Origin: a virus
IMG/VR virus record: IMGVR_UViG_3300025889_000212
Span: 1-44,656 of that record
Reading direction: 5' to 3' (one strand)
DNA: 44,656 nucleotides
The position numbers and the translations under genes were made by a program. The notes under the pieces were generated by a model. It was not told where the DNA came from. It searched no databases and was given only the letters and a program-made list of their open reading frames with translations. Positions 23,303 through 32,794 of the stretch are shown here, piece after piece (the first letter of the stretch is position 1; each line of letters opens with the position of its first letter).

Positions 23303-25428
23303 CAAACCACCGTATTGCCAGAGTATCGAATCGCCCACCCTAAGATGTGCATGTTCTTTCCATCGCTGCTGCTGAATCTAAGCGACAGTGCTTTGCCTCT
23401 ACCAGTAAGTCTATTCTTTGTAGTTACAACGCTATGTCCATAGTCAATTGGTTGTCCTGCTACAGGCAAGATGAATGCCCTATTCAGGCGGTACACTTCC
23501 GTGGCTGGGCCCCACTTACCACTTGTCGCGCTATCAGAGAAGTCCCATCGGCTCTGCAGAATGCAGGAGCTTGGGTCGTCATACTCCACAGCACCACCAG
23601 AGCCTACGGATTCCACGATGTCTTCAGTGCGTTTGAAATGCGTAATGATGTACGGAGCCTGCTTATTAACCATCGAGGTTCCAAGCGTCTCATGCCCTGT
23701 CAGCAGGTAGGCTTCGAAGTATCTGCCCACACCATTAAAGCTCTTCCAGTCTACAAACCCATCGTCCCTGTAGTGGGAAAATGTTACATTGGGGATGCTG
23801 GAGCCAGCCTCATAGTACAACACCAAATACTTTGTAATGCTACTACCAAGGTCGGCGGCACTAATTAGGTCTGGAGTTGTGATATATCCAGCAAGGTATG
23901 GGGATGCACCAGTTAGGGGAGTGATGCTATTCTTTGTGAATGCACCAAGCACTACGTCCAGAATCAGCTCTGTGTCAAAGTTATACTTATACGACACACC
24001 ATCAAAGGTCAGGCTTGTCGAATACAGCCATCTAACTGTGCGATTTACAGCATCGTAATTGCCTGTTGCATATTCTTTGTTGGCTTTAGGAAGTGCTACG
24101 AACAAACCCTGCACTGTGGCTTGGGAAATGTTCTTTGCACCAAAGCCCTGTTCGCCCTGCCCCAGATAATAAATACCAGCCTTGCTCCAGTACATGACAG
24201 CATCTTCTGTCTTGACAATGCTGTTGCCACTGACGACACCAAAGTCTGTAATCTTCTGCACCTGCTGCTCTACGCCATTAAAGCCAGAGTCACCACCAGC
24301 AATAGCCCACACGCCATTCTGGGCAAACACATACATCACGTCATTCAGCGGAACAAGCTTATAAATCTTTCCGCTGTCTGGGATGTTAATGTAGCCACCA
24401 TCAGGCTCTGCCACGCTGTTGTCAATCTCAGCTGTAGGGTCAGCGTCTGAGTGACACTGCCCGAAGTCTTGCGGGGTTCTAATGATTCGGCTGTAGAACA
24501 CAAAGCCTTGCATAGAAGGAGCTGTGTCTGTTGCGCTGATTTGTTTGCCATCAAGCCCAGAGTAGAACACACGCTGTTGGAAGAAGCCCACACAGGCTGG
24601 GCGAGAGTTCTCTGTGTCTGTAGGAACTGTAACGCCGCTGAGCGATGTGCGACTAGAGCTTCTTGCAAAGGCATCTATGATATATCTACCCTTGGGAGCA
24701 GCAGAGCTTCCGAAATCCAGCTTGCTTAACTTGCCTGCAGCAAAGTCATCGTTGCTGTCTTTAGACACATACCAAATTTCCGCATTAGATGGGAAGGTGG
24801 TTCTATTGGTGTCTACTGCGGTTGCCTTTGTCAAGTCCCAGCCCTGATTAAACAGGTTGTATTTATGGGCATCCGACAGGCTTGGGGGACGCTCATCTAT
24901 CTTGAGGCCATCGTATACGCCAAAGAAGTCTCTAATCTTAATGTCAATCGTGCGCATAGTCACTGTAGTGCCGACATACTCAAGCACCGCAGGAGCGCCG
25001 CTTCCTGACGTAAAGAAGAAGAAGCCCATGCCACAAGCACTCTGAATCTCTCTTGTTTCATCTACAATAACACTGGAAGCATCAATGGTAGCCAGCAGGC
25101 TAGAGCTCATCGAGGCAGCTGCAGCATTATACACAAGCAACTTATCACCAACTTGAACAACCGCAAACTGATTTGCCACTGTGTTGCCAGCATTAATCCA
25201 CTCATGGCTAGATACACCAATAGCCGCACTCGTCATGGACGGCACGGCTGTGGCTGTATATCCTGCTTCGAAGTCCATACCAAGGCGCAGCTGTCTGCTA
25301 CCATCTCTATTTAGGACAAAGTTTGCTTCATCAATGGAAGCATTTTCTGGAAAGTTTAACGCATTTGCTTCTGTAATAATGCCTTTTGCAAATGTATTAT
25401 ACTCTTTGTTTGCGTTTTGAATTGCCAC
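23302..25428 (-). CDS. Tail tubular protein B-like (gp12), 708 aa
   Basis: Predicted tail nozzle component. Length (708 against about 790 for T7 gp12), a beta-rich sequence and the position directly after tail tubular A support this. The start codon is GTG 25428, behind GGAGAG on the minus strand. It overlaps the 83-aa gene upstream by 32 nt. Confidence 0.8.
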   Translation of the reverse strand: MAIQNANKEYNTFAKGIITEANALNFPENASIDEANFVLNRDGSRQLRLGMDFEAGYTATAVPSMTSAAIGVSSHEWINAGNTVANQFAVVQVGDKLLVYNAAAASMSSSLLATIDASSVIVDETREIQSACGMGFFFFTSGSGAPAVLEYVGTTVTMRTIDIKIRDFFGVYDGLKIDERPPSLSDAHKYNLFNQGWDLTKATAVDTNRTTFPSNAEIWYVSKDSNDDFAAGKLSKLDFGSSAAPKGRYIIDAFARSSSRTSLSGVTVPTDTENSRPACVGFFQQRVFYSGLDGKQISATDTAPSMQGFVFYSRIIRTPQDFGQCHSDADPTAEIDNSVAEPDGGYINIPDSGKIYKLVPLNDVMYVFAQNGVWAIAGGDSGFNGVEQQVQKITDFGVVSGNSIVKTEDAVMYWSKAGIYYLGQGEQGFGAKNISQATVQGLFVALPKANKEYATGNYDAVNRTVRWLYSTSLTFDGVSYKYNFDTELILDVVLGAFTKNSITPLTGASPYLAGYITTPDLISAADLGSSITKYLVLYYEAGSSIPNVTFSHYRDDGFVDWKSFNGVGRYFEAYLLTGHETLGTSMVNKQAPYIITHFKRTEDIVESVGSGGAVEYDDPSSCILQSRWDFSDSATSGKWGPATEVYRLNRAFILPVAGQPIDYGHSVVTTKNRLTGRGKALSLRFSSSDGKNMHILGWAIRYSGNTVV

Positions 25429-25648
25429 TTGTCTCTCCGATAGGGGCTACTTCTTCCACTTTAATCTTCTGCTCAGACTCTGGCTTGGTTTCTGCCAGAT
25501 AGCGTTCAATTGCCTTCTTTGCAAGAGTGGTGTTTGTATATTCTCCTTGCAATTGCCAAGGAACATCACCAGACGTTCCCTCATAAGCAACAACACGATT
25601 GGAAGATGTGTTAGACATCTTAATTACAAAGTCTCTATTAGAAGCCAT
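25397..25648 (-). CDS. Hypothetical tail-region protein, 83 aa
   Basis: Sits between tail tubular A and B, overlapping B by 32 nt and A by 1 nt. The N-terminus is polar (MASNRDFVIKMSNTSSNR) and the C-terminus basic. Position suggests a virion or assembly role. Not recognised. Confidence 0.7.
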   Translation of the reverse strand: MASNRDFVIKMSNTSSNRVVAYEGTSGDVPWQLQGEYTNTTLAKKAIERYLAETKPESEQKIKVEEVAPIGETSGNSKRKQRV

Positions 25649-26394
25649 TATTTACGTCCGTAATGTGGGTAGGTAATACGTTTGCCGCCAGCTCTGAACT
25701 TCTCTCCAGACAGCCACTTGCGCTGTCTATCTGCAGCTTGCTCAACCTTTTGATGCGGAGCTTCTTTGATTGTGTAGAAGCATGTGCTCTTTGTCTCGTT
25801 GACAAAGTAAGGGAACATCTTTGCAGGGATGTCTGGGATGAAATCGTCTGTGGCAGTCCACACAGGCTCACGCTCGCCATAGGCATAGCACTTGGAGCTC
25901 TGGATAGTGGATTCAATCTCCGAGTTATAGCTATCGAAGATGATGGTTTTGTCATCAAACGAAGTCCAGTAGGTCGGAGCAGAGTTATTTATGATGAACA
26001 ACGGCATCACGTCAAGCACTGTATCCACTGTGTCTTGGCTAGGATTACGCTGCATCACGAAATCAGCAAAGTCCTTCGGAACCAAATATATCAGTTCTTT
26101 GGGATTCACTGGGTCGGCTTCTGTCATGCGACAGTCATATTTGATGCTCTCTACCCGAATGACATTATCCTCAATACGGACATGTGTGGGCTTAGCAGGA
26201 TTGACGAGAGCTGTCAGATTAAAGAACGATGCCGTATGTGGCAGAATGCGCTCGTTAATCATATTGAAATAGGTGCGCTTAGCAATCTGTACCACTTGCT
26301 GCGCTTCGATGGTATCGTTGATACTGTTTACGTTGTCCGAGTTCATATCGGACAGGATTTCTTGTACAACGTCTAGCAGAGTCATTTTAGCCAT
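25648..26394 (-). CDS. Tail tubular protein A-like (gp11 adaptor), 248 aa
   Basis: Predicted gatekeeper ring between portal and nozzle. The N-terminal LLDVVQEILSDMNSDNVNSI and repeated helices (QIAKRTYFNMINERI) match the T7 gp11 adaptor family; length is typical. It follows a hairpin at 26416-26443. Confidence 0.85.
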   Translation of the reverse strand: MAKMTLLDVVQEILSDMNSDNVNSINDTIEAQQVVQIAKRTYFNMINERILPHTASFFNLTALVNPAKPTHVRIEDNVIRVESIKYDCRMTEADPVNPKELIYLVPKDFADFVMQRNPSQDTVDTVLDVMPLFIINNSAPTYWTSFDDKTIIFDSYNSEIESTIQSSKCYAYGEREPVWTATDDFIPDIPAKMFPYFVNETKSTCFYTIKEAPHQKVEQAADRQRKWLSGEKFRAGGKRITYPHYGRK

Positions 26395-26415
26395 TTGGCA
26401 TTGATTCCTGTAAGA

Positions 26416-26443
26416 GAGGGGCTAGGCCAATTCCCAGCCCCTC
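26416..26443 (-). terminator. Possible attenuating hairpin between head and tail genes
   Basis: An 8-bp stem GAGGGGCT/AGCCCCTC with a 12-nt loop lies in the 59-nt gap after the decoration gene. No clear U-run follows on the minus strand, so it may act as a weak terminator or an RNA-stability element that keeps capsid expression above tail expression. Confidence 0.4.
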
Positions 26444-26453
26444 GATTTACTAC

Positions 26454-26912
26454 TTAGATAACGCGATACTGGAACACAACCTTACACTCACCAGCAGCGG
26501 TGATTGTCGGGCTTGTACCGTCCAGAGCCACCACGATGGTGGCAGCAGCCGCCAGCGGAGCGTCAACAGCAAGTGTGCCAGCCGGAGCAGCAGAGGCATA
26601 TGTGCCCACAGCTTCAGCGTTGGCTTCGCTGATTTCAGCAAGGTAGTTAGTACCGTGCGAACCAGAGACACCGACGTTGATGGTCGGGTTTGTACCACCG
26701 AGCACAAAGGCTTCAGTGATTTGAACCAGCGGCTTGCCCACGATGGTAGCGCCAGCCGGAAGGCTGAACGAAACCAAATCATAGTTAGCACCAGTAAAGA
26801 CAACCACGCCTTCTTTCACGCAGCCATCTGTTTCCAGAACGCCTTGCGTGGCTTCAAAACGGCCTTTAGCGCCGTAGTAGTTTTTAACGCCATTGATAAC
26901 TTGAATAGTCAT
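26454..26912 (-). CDS. Head decoration-like protein, 152 aa
   Basis: Directly after the capsid gene (15-nt gap). The protein is beta-rich with an Ala/Gly/Thr-rich composition (AGATIVGKPLVQITEAF...), the profile of small capsid-decorating proteins. No specific family is recognised, so the role rests on position and composition. Confidence 0.6.
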   Translation of the reverse strand: MTIQVINGVKNYYGAKGRFEATQGVLETDGCVKEGVVVFTGANYDLVSFSLPAGATIVGKPLVQITEAFVLGGTNPTINVGVSGSHGTNYLAEISEANAEAVGTYASAAPAGTLAVDAPLAAAATIVVALDGTSPTITAAGECKVVFQYRVI

Positions 26913-26927
26913 ATTAAATCTCCTTTA

Positions 26928-27905
26928 TTAGTAGTTGCTGGCAGAAGTCAGAACCACACCCAGAGATTCCGGACGCTGACGACCAAAGCCATAGCGAGCG
27001 CGAGTCACGAACTCGTCACGGGCCAAGTCTTTGTTACGGTCGCCTTCGACCTTCGGCATCTGACGCCATGCGCCCATAAGCGGCTTAGTGGAGTCGTCCA
27101 GCACGTTCATGAACACGTTGGCAACCGAGCCAATCGGAGCAGTTTCGGATGTACCGTTGTGCGAGATTGTTTCGGCGGCCGTGATGGTCGGGAGACGCGA
27201 AGAGGTGTAGATGTCCCAGCCAAACAGGTTGAACAGGAACTTGTGGTCACGCGAGAAGCCGTTTTCCAGAACGCCTTGGAAGCTCGGGTTTCTGTCCATC
27301 GAGACAGTGGCACCAGCCAGCTTGTTCAGGGTGGCTTCAACGACGGGGTCAACCAGCACGATACGACCAGCTTGCGGAACGTTAGCTTTGTCGAAGGCGA
27401 GTTTCATGTCGATGAAGTCGCTCAGGCCCATCTTGTAGCTGTTGTCAGCGCCAGCGTCAGCAACCCAGCGATGGTCGAAGCCGTTGATGGCGTTCTTGTT
27501 ACCAGCGGTTTGAGCAGTGATACCAGCAACTTTCAGGAACTTCGATTCGAAGTCTTCCTGAATGGCACGGGTGGATTCAACACCACGCATAGCCATCAGC
27601 TGTTCGATTTGAGCGCCGTCTTGACGCAGCACGTCCGACACATACCAAGCATCACCAATGTAGTCTGTGATAGCCAGTGTGACAGTCGAGGTGTCAATCG
27701 GGTTGTAGGTGACGGCTTTGTCTTCTTCAACGTCTTGGACGGTGGCAGCGCCAACGACCTTGATGTTCAGGGTAGTACCAGCCGGAAAGTCGCTGACGTT
27801 ACGGTAGAACGTGGACGGCAGGAGGCCGTCGTGCAGGTTCGCAAGAATGAACTGCGAATACTGCTGGGCTTCAATAAAAGCCGCTGTATTGGAAGTAAGT
27901 TGCAT
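26928..27905 (-). CDS. Major capsid protein, 325 aa
   Basis: Predicted HK97-fold shell protein. The N-terminus (QLTSNTAAFIEAQQYSQFIL), the AGTTLNIKV strand and the RAIQEDFESKFL spine helix fit podovirus capsids of about this length. It follows the scaffold gene, and GC-rich third positions suggest codon optimisation for high expression. A long antisense frame opposite it is a by-product of that codon use. Confidence 0.9.
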   Translation of the reverse strand: MQLTSNTAAFIEAQQYSQFILANLHDGLLPSTFYRNVSDFPAGTTLNIKVVGAATVQDVEEDKAVTYNPIDTSTVTLAITDYIGDAWYVSDVLRQDGAQIEQLMAMRGVESTRAIQEDFESKFLKVAGITAQTAGNKNAINGFDHRWVADAGADNSYKMGLSDFIDMKLAFDKANVPQAGRIVLVDPVVEATLNKLAGATVSMDRNPSFQGVLENGFSRDHKFLFNLFGWDIYTSSRLPTITAAETISHNGTSETAPIGSVANVFMNVLDDSTKPLMGAWRQMPKVEGDRNKDLARDEFVTRARYGFGRQRPESLGVVLTSASNY

Positions 27906-27914
27906 ATTTTTTCC

Positions 27915-28613
27915 TTATGGATTGTTAAGAGGATTAACTGCTCGCCATGCGTTCAACAAATCAGATGTTGAAGCGCCTGCCATTACAGCTTTAGGTGGAG
28001 CAGGTTGTTGGTTTTGGACAAAAGCTTGTGGATTGATAGAGCCGCTAGGAACCGCAGTAGCAACCTTTTCCTTGGCATTAGCCCCGAACAATTCGAGGGC
28101 CGCTACAGGAGACTTAGCTGCGAGGTCAGTTAAAAAGCCTTCATTAATACCAAGTTCCTCAGCCTTCTTCTTGAAGACCTCAGCGGCTTTCTCACCATAC
28201 TTGGACGTCAGGGACTCCTTAACCTTGCTCAAATTAACTCGTTTCTCTTCTGCTCGCTTTTGTTCTTCGAGCTTACGCTCTAGCACTGCGTCAATGAATC
28301 TTTCGTCTACAATTGGAGCAGAAGCGGTAACTTGTTGCTCTCCCTGTTGACGTGCCGCTAATGCTTCGTACACATCGTCAATAGCTTTTGCTTGTGCAGC
28401 TCTTTCCCTGAGCGCTTGCATTTCTTGTTCAAGACGTGCAATATGCGTTTGTGCATGGGGAACACTTTTCAAAGCATCTTCAACTGTTGCGTACTTCTTT
28501 CCAGTACCAACTAACGCCATAACTTCCTCTGGTAAGGACGGCTGTTGTGTCTGGGGGACTGCTGCAGCTTCAGGGGTCGCCGTGGCTTCAGCAAAAAGGG
28601 TTTCATCACTCAT
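27915..28613 (-). CDS. Capsid scaffold protein, 232 aa
   Basis: Acidic, Gln/Ala-rich N-terminus, a central coiled coil (HIARLEQEMQALRERAAQAK) and a Pro/Ala-rich linker with a short C-terminal segment, typical for assembly scaffolds. It lies immediately before the capsid gene and overlaps the upstream gene by 4 nt. Confidence 0.82.
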   Translation of the reverse strand: MSDETLFAEATATPEAAAVPQTQQPSLPEEVMALVGTGKKYATVEDALKSVPHAQTHIARLEQEMQALRERAAQAKAIDDVYEALAARQQGEQQVTASAPIVDERFIDAVLERKLEEQKRAEEKRVNLSKVKESLTSKYGEKAAEVFKKKAEELGINEGFLTDLAAKSPVAALELFGANAKEKVATAVPSGSINPQAFVQNQQPAPPKAVMAGASTSDLLNAWRAVNPLNNP

Positions 28614-28867
28614 TTGGATTCCTCAATTGGTAATAGGTCAATTACCTTTCGGTAAGTTCGTTTAGCGCCATTAATATCGGCTTGTAGATACGCCCAATTG
28701 GACGCATTGTATACATCGCTTTTTAACTCATTATCCTCCAAATTGTTTAGTTCGTCTTCTAGAATTTCCTTTAATACTTTTAATGCAGGAATACCTGCTT
28801 GAATAATTGCTTTACGTTCTGTCTTTGCTTCGGGAGTCTTTGCTCCCTTTAGCCAAGATGTCTTCAT
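28610..28867 (-). CDS. Hypothetical head-region protein, 85 aa
   Basis: I start it at ATG 28867, which overlaps the upstream stop (TAATG). The protein is helical (KVLKEILEDELNNLEDNEL) with a C-terminal stretch reminiscent of a TPR-like helix pair. No family recognised. Position between portal and scaffold suggests a head-assembly function. Confidence 0.7.
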   Translation of the reverse strand: MKTSWLKGAKTPEAKTERKAIIQAGIPALKVLKEILEDELNNLEDNELKSDVYNASNWAYLQADINGAKRTYRKVIDLLPIEESK

Positions 28868-29469
28868 TAGCCCTTGCCAACTTTCTTGCCCAAGTGCCAC
28901 TTGCCGCCGGTGCGTCCAGCAATACCAAGGTTAACATCCTTTTTAGCGGCTTTGCCACCAGACGCTTGAAATTTATCAAGCTCTGCGTTAAGGCTAGTGC
29001 CTGCCGACGGTTTAGAAATTTCAACGGTAGCTCCGCCTGCCTCAACTTGCTTATTCATGCTCCAAGCGGCACGACCACCACCAGCTTCGAGTTCTTTTCT
29101 AAATGACTCGTGCTGGGTGAAGCTATCGTCACCTTTCAGTTTAGTTGCAACTTTAGCTTTAGCAGAAGCTTTCTTTTTAGCAGGAAGCGGCTTAATTGTA
29201 TCTCCAGACATCGACACGCTTCCACGCACTTTAGTAGGAGCCTTTACAGCAACCTTGACTTCACCAGCCATCGGTTTGCCGCCCCGTGCTTTAGCGCCAG
29301 CCTTAGGAGCACCAGCCATAGGCTTTCCACCACGCACTCCTGCTTTAGAACCAGCCTTAGAGGCATTGCCTTGCAGTTTTGGGCCAAGGACGCTAGTTTT
29401 AAAAAAATCTTTTAGGGCCTTTGGAGCGTCCACTGTTTTAACTTTTGGTTGTACAAGCTTTATAGCCAT
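28867..29469 (-). CDS. Lys/Gly/Ala-rich basic protein with internal repeats, 200 aa
   Basis: Follows the portal gene. A KxxARGGKPMAG-type repeat appears twice in residues about 45-70 (VRGGKPMAG, ARGGKPMAG), within a Lys/Ala-rich, histone H1-like region. The C-terminal third is more ordered (SFRKELEAGGGRAAW). The family is unknown to me. A DNA- or core-binding virion role is plausible but inferred from composition. Confidence 0.7.
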   Translation of the reverse strand: MAIKLVQPKVKTVDAPKALKDFFKTSVLGPKLQGNASKAGSKAGVRGGKPMAGAPKAGAKARGGKPMAGEVKVAVKAPTKVRGSVSMSGDTIKPLPAKKKASAKAKVATKLKGDDSFTQHESFRKELEAGGGRAAWSMNKQVEAGGATVEISKPSAGTSLNAELDKFQASGGKAAKKDVNLGIAGRTGGKWHLGKKVGKG

Positions 29470-31265
29470 TACATTTGTCCTCTCATTGCAGCCTCAACTT
29501 CAGGTGGAAGCTGCGGCTCTGTTGGTGTAAGTTCTCTCTCTTGCAATTGCATTTGAGCTTCTTGAATCAAACTCTGACTTTCAGCATCCTCTTGGATACG
29601 GATGTTTTCTTGGAACAGCTGGAATCTTTCCAAGCCCAAGAACTCTTCAAACAACTGCGCAATTGCCTTGCCGGAAATGTGCGCTCTAACAGAGGGGTCT
29701 TGTCCAACAGCCGACTGATAGAAGTTGCTAATATTCTGAACAACAGTTGCTTGTGCTGAGAAGTGCCTTGCGCCAATGGGACGCAATTGCCCAGAAGCAG
29801 TGATGTCGTTCTTTGTAATCTCCATGAATTGAACTACGCCCAAGTCATTGTCAATCACTCGAATGAGGTCTGCCCCGTCCATGTTTCTACGAGCCGACTC
29901 AAACATCTTGTTAAGCACATCTTCAATACATTCAATCTCAAAGTGCGTAATCTTGTTCTGGAAGATGCGAGAAGCCGCTTGCTCAAGTGTCTGCACTTCG
30001 TAGGCTGTTTTCTCGCCCTGTGTGCGAATACCCATAGCTTGCTTTGGAGCGCCAGCCATCTCTTCCATCTTCTGTTCAAGAATGGCAATCTCATTATTGG
30101 CAGCCATTACGCCTTGCAAGCTTCTGCCCAGCTCCTGAATGTTTCCGCCCTCGCCAATGTAAATCTCAGCATTCGGGCCCCATTCAAACTCTTCCACATT
30201 GCCTGTAATCGCCAGAGGCGGATGCACAGCCAAGTCCATTGCGTCAGCCTTGAGGTTCTCCAGATGGTCGATGCGATACTGCATACCCACCAGATTGTCC
30301 AAAGGCCCCATACCATAAAGGTTGTCAGGGCGCATACGCCACTGTACGTGGCCCTTGGTGGTCTTACCCATCCATGAGGGCATGGGGACTACGCGGATTA
30401 CTTTAGACCTGTCTACAACCGTAATCAGGACGTTCTGGAGGTATTCGCCAGTGTCCTTGTTGTTGATAGAGCCTTCAAACTCCAGCACCTCAATATAGCC
30501 GCTTTGCAGGTAGTCGTAGAAGTTACCAAAACCATCTACCGAAAGAGCCACAGCCTTAGAAACATCTTCTGTAGCATAAGCGCCTAGGGTTTTACGATAT
30601 TTATCTACTTCTTCAATTATATCCTTATTATACCCTAATTCTGGCATATTGTCAAGCTCCCATTTGAGCTCCCCTACAGTTTTGAGGGTGCGGACAATAT
30701 TGTAGCTATCCTTAAAGCTGTTAGCCATAGGGTTAAAGGTAATGTCATAGGGACTAATACGCTTTAATTTGGGGCCACGGTAGCCTTGAATAACCTCACC
30801 ATTCTCGTCTTTGTGGGTTTCATTAACAAATACAATGTCCCAAAAGGCATTGCCATAGTCAATAAAGTCATACAAAAGCTTATAAACTTCAGACCTAAAG
30901 CCGCTTTGCCTAATCTTGTTGCTCATGTAGGCTTCGATGGCATTGCGTTTTTGCTTGGTTACAGCGTCCCTAGAGTAGCCTTCCCACTTAAACCAGTTGT
31001 CGTTGGGGAACAGCGCAGAGGCATAGTTGGCATGCAGGTTGTCACGGATTTGACAAATCTTCGGAATTGTGGTTTTATTCTTCCACGGCAACTGGCTATT
31101 GGTTGTCTTTGTCGTATCTGTGGCAAAGATGTAATTGCGCAGCTCTTCCTTTTCACTAACCCAAGTACGGCGCTGGGTGGTGAGATTGTCCCACATGTAG
31201 GCAACTTCACTAGCCAAGCTGTGAGGCTGTAGGATGTTCTTGATTTCAGCTACTTTAACACTCAT
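29469..31265 (-). CDS. Portal (head-tail connector) protein, 598 aa
   Basis: Forms the dodecameric ring for DNA entry and exit. The N-terminal sequence RTWVSEKEELRNYIFATDT, the WKNKTTIPKICQIRDNL segment, and the Gln/Glu-rich C-terminus agree with the T7 gp8 portal group; length is slightly above T7's 536. A perfect sigma70 promoter lies inside the coding sequence on the same strand. It overlaps terL by 4 nt. Confidence 0.9.
   Translation of the reverse strand: MSVKVAEIKNILQPHSLASEVAYMWDNLTTQRRTWVSEKEELRNYIFATDTTKTTNSQLPWKNKTTIPKICQIRDNLHANYASALFPNDNWFKWEGYSRDAVTKQKRNAIEAYMSNKIRQSGFRSEVYKLLYDFIDYGNAFWDIVFVNETHKDENGEVIQGYRGPKLKRISPYDITFNPMANSFKDSYNIVRTLKTVGELKWELDNMPELGYNKDIIEEVDKYRKTLGAYATEDVSKAVALSVDGFGNFYDYLQSGYIEVLEFEGSINNKDTGEYLQNVLITVVDRSKVIRVVPMPSWMGKTTKGHVQWRMRPDNLYGMGPLDNLVGMQYRIDHLENLKADAMDLAVHPPLAITGNVEEFEWGPNAEIYIGEGGNIQELGRSLQGVMAANNEIAILEQKMEEMAGAPKQAMGIRTQGEKTAYEVQTLEQAASRIFQNKITHFEIECIEDVLNKMFESARRNMDGADLIRVIDNDLGVVQFMEITKNDITASGQLRPIGARHFSAQATVVQNISNFYQSAVGQDPSVRAHISGKAIAQLFEEFLGLERFQLFQENIRIQEDAESQSLIQEAQMQLQERELTPTEPQLPPEVEAAMRGQM
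30627..30655 (-). promoter_or_regulatory. Perfect-consensus sigma70 promoter inside the portal gene
   Basis: Minus strand TTGACA (30655-30650), 17-nt spacer, TATAAT (30632-30627). It is oriented toward scaffold and capsid. The -35 is preceded by GAGC, giving the same AGCTTGACA context as other promoters of this genome. Local codons are unusually AT-rich for this gene. Confidence 0.7.
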
Positions 31266-32794
31266 GCGGCTACGCCTCCAAATCGGCTATTAAATTGCAA
31301 TACATTAGTTCGTTTCATTTTATTTCCCCTCCGTGTCGGCGGAGTGGCTACGTCAATAGCAGCTGTTAGGGCATCCTTAATATCGTCATGCGGAGGCTTC
31401 TCTAACATCAGCTCTTCTTCCAAGGCCGCAGTGTAGGCCCCCTTATAATGCCACACCTTCTGATTGTCATACTTAGGCTCAAGAGTTGCAGCAATACGTT
31501 CTGCCTTATTGCCCTCGTGTCTGCTCGGGCGGTATTCATCCACAATCAGATTCAGTCCCTGTCGAGAAATGTAGTTCTCTTTAAGGTCACGTACAATCAC
31601 CTGCTGCGCCACAGTGACTTCGCATCGAATCTTTCTGAATCCCCACTTCTGGTACATCCTCAGAATCGCGTTAAAGTAGTCACTAATCCTGTCGCTCTTA
31701 AACCTGTCAATATCCAGTACGTAGATGTTGGACTCACTATCCATGCCAATAACCACAATAGCTGTGCTGTCAGCCTTCGCTTTCGTCGAGAACGCAAAGT
31801 CGATAGCAGCAAATACGTTAAGGCGGAGGTCTTTGAAATACCAACCGTCAGGCTCATTGGTGACATGCTTAACATCAAAGTATTGAAACTTGTCTGTAGA
31901 GATGCGAAGATTAGACGGGTCATTGGGGTTTTGGTAATACTGAGCATAGAATTGGGTTTTGTCTTCGTATTCTGCATTAATCTTGCTTAACACATTCCTA
32001 TCAAAACCAAACCTCTTTCCGTCCTCTCGTCTTGCCCTAGGCCACAGAAACTCGCCATCTGTCTCCACTACCTTGATGTAGCTATCCCAAACGTACTCTT
32101 CGCCCTCGATTTCATCGTTCTCATCGTAGGTGAAGTATGACTGCTTCATGAACGTGGTGTACTGGTCTTTGCCGTGGTAGCGAGTGCCTACACAATCCAT
32201 CCTAGCGTCCGGCACTTTAATCGAGGCAATCTGGCTAATGATAGCAGCAACAGCCTGTCGTCCGTCTTCTGTGTAAGCATTCTTCGGAACCACCACGTCG
32301 TCCAGCTTAACCTTGCTTGCGTGGAAGCCCGTGATGTTCGTGGTCAAGCCAGCCGTCTTAATGGACGGGTCACGGACGCCCTCTTTCTTACGCAGCGGAT
32401 GGTCAACACAAATCTCGCTAAGGCTCCACTTCTCACGCTTGCCTTCTTGCGAATGAATCATCTCAGGCCAATACTTCATGTATGTCTTGCTGGTCATGAT
32501 GTTCTTCATCAAAGCCAGCTGCTGCTCCGCAAGGTCGCTTGTAGCAGACACGTACAGGATTGTCTCCGTGGGGTCTTTGGTTAGCTCCCAGACCGTCTTG
32601 TACGCAATGAGCATGCTCTTCAAGTGACCACGAGGCAGCAACACCATGACGTTATCTTTTCGGGCTGAGCTAGTCCACCAGCGGATTAGTTCTCTGTGGC
32701 ATTCGCCAATCAAGAGATGCGGGGCCACGAGCCCAATAAACACCTCCAAATCTGACTCAGCTGCTTGTCTAATCTCATCTTGTGTCAAACTCAT
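31262..32794 (-). CDS. terL: Terminase large subunit, 510 aa
   Basis: Packages DNA into the prohead using ATP and cuts concatemers. The ATPase has the T7 gp19-type Walker A PRGHLKS at 54-60 and an LDDVV Walker B-like motif. The nuclease domain begins with AAIDFAF and includes DDIKDALTAAID near the end. Small and large terminase genes are separated here by two fibre-like genes, which is unusual. Confidence 0.93.
   Translation of the reverse strand: MSLTQDEIRQAAESDLEVFIGLVAPHLLIGECHRELIRWWTSSARKDNVMVLLPRGHLKSMLIAYKTVWELTKDPTETILYVSATSDLAEQQLALMKNIMTSKTYMKYWPEMIHSQEGKREKWSLSEICVDHPLRKKEGVRDPSIKTAGLTTNITGFHASKVKLDDVVVPKNAYTEDGRQAVAAIISQIASIKVPDARMDCVGTRYHGKDQYTTFMKQSYFTYDENDEIEGEEYVWDSYIKVVETDGEFLWPRARREDGKRFGFDRNVLSKINAEYEDKTQFYAQYYQNPNDPSNLRISTDKFQYFDVKHVTNEPDGWYFKDLRLNVFAAIDFAFSTKAKADSTAIVVIGMDSESNIYVLDIDRFKSDRISDYFNAILRMYQKWGFRKIRCEVTVAQQVIVRDLKENYISRQGLNLIVDEYRPSRHEGNKAERIAATLEPKYDNQKVWHYKGAYTAALEEELMLEKPPHDDIKDALTAAIDVATPPTRRGNKMKRTNVLQFNSRFGGVAA

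Noticed and set aside
26655-27971. 438-aa plus-strand frame opposite the capsid and decoration genes
   Set aside because: It is antisense to clearly coding genes with strong GC-rich codon bias, which opens long antisense frames. It has no ribosome site, domain or neighbours on that strand.
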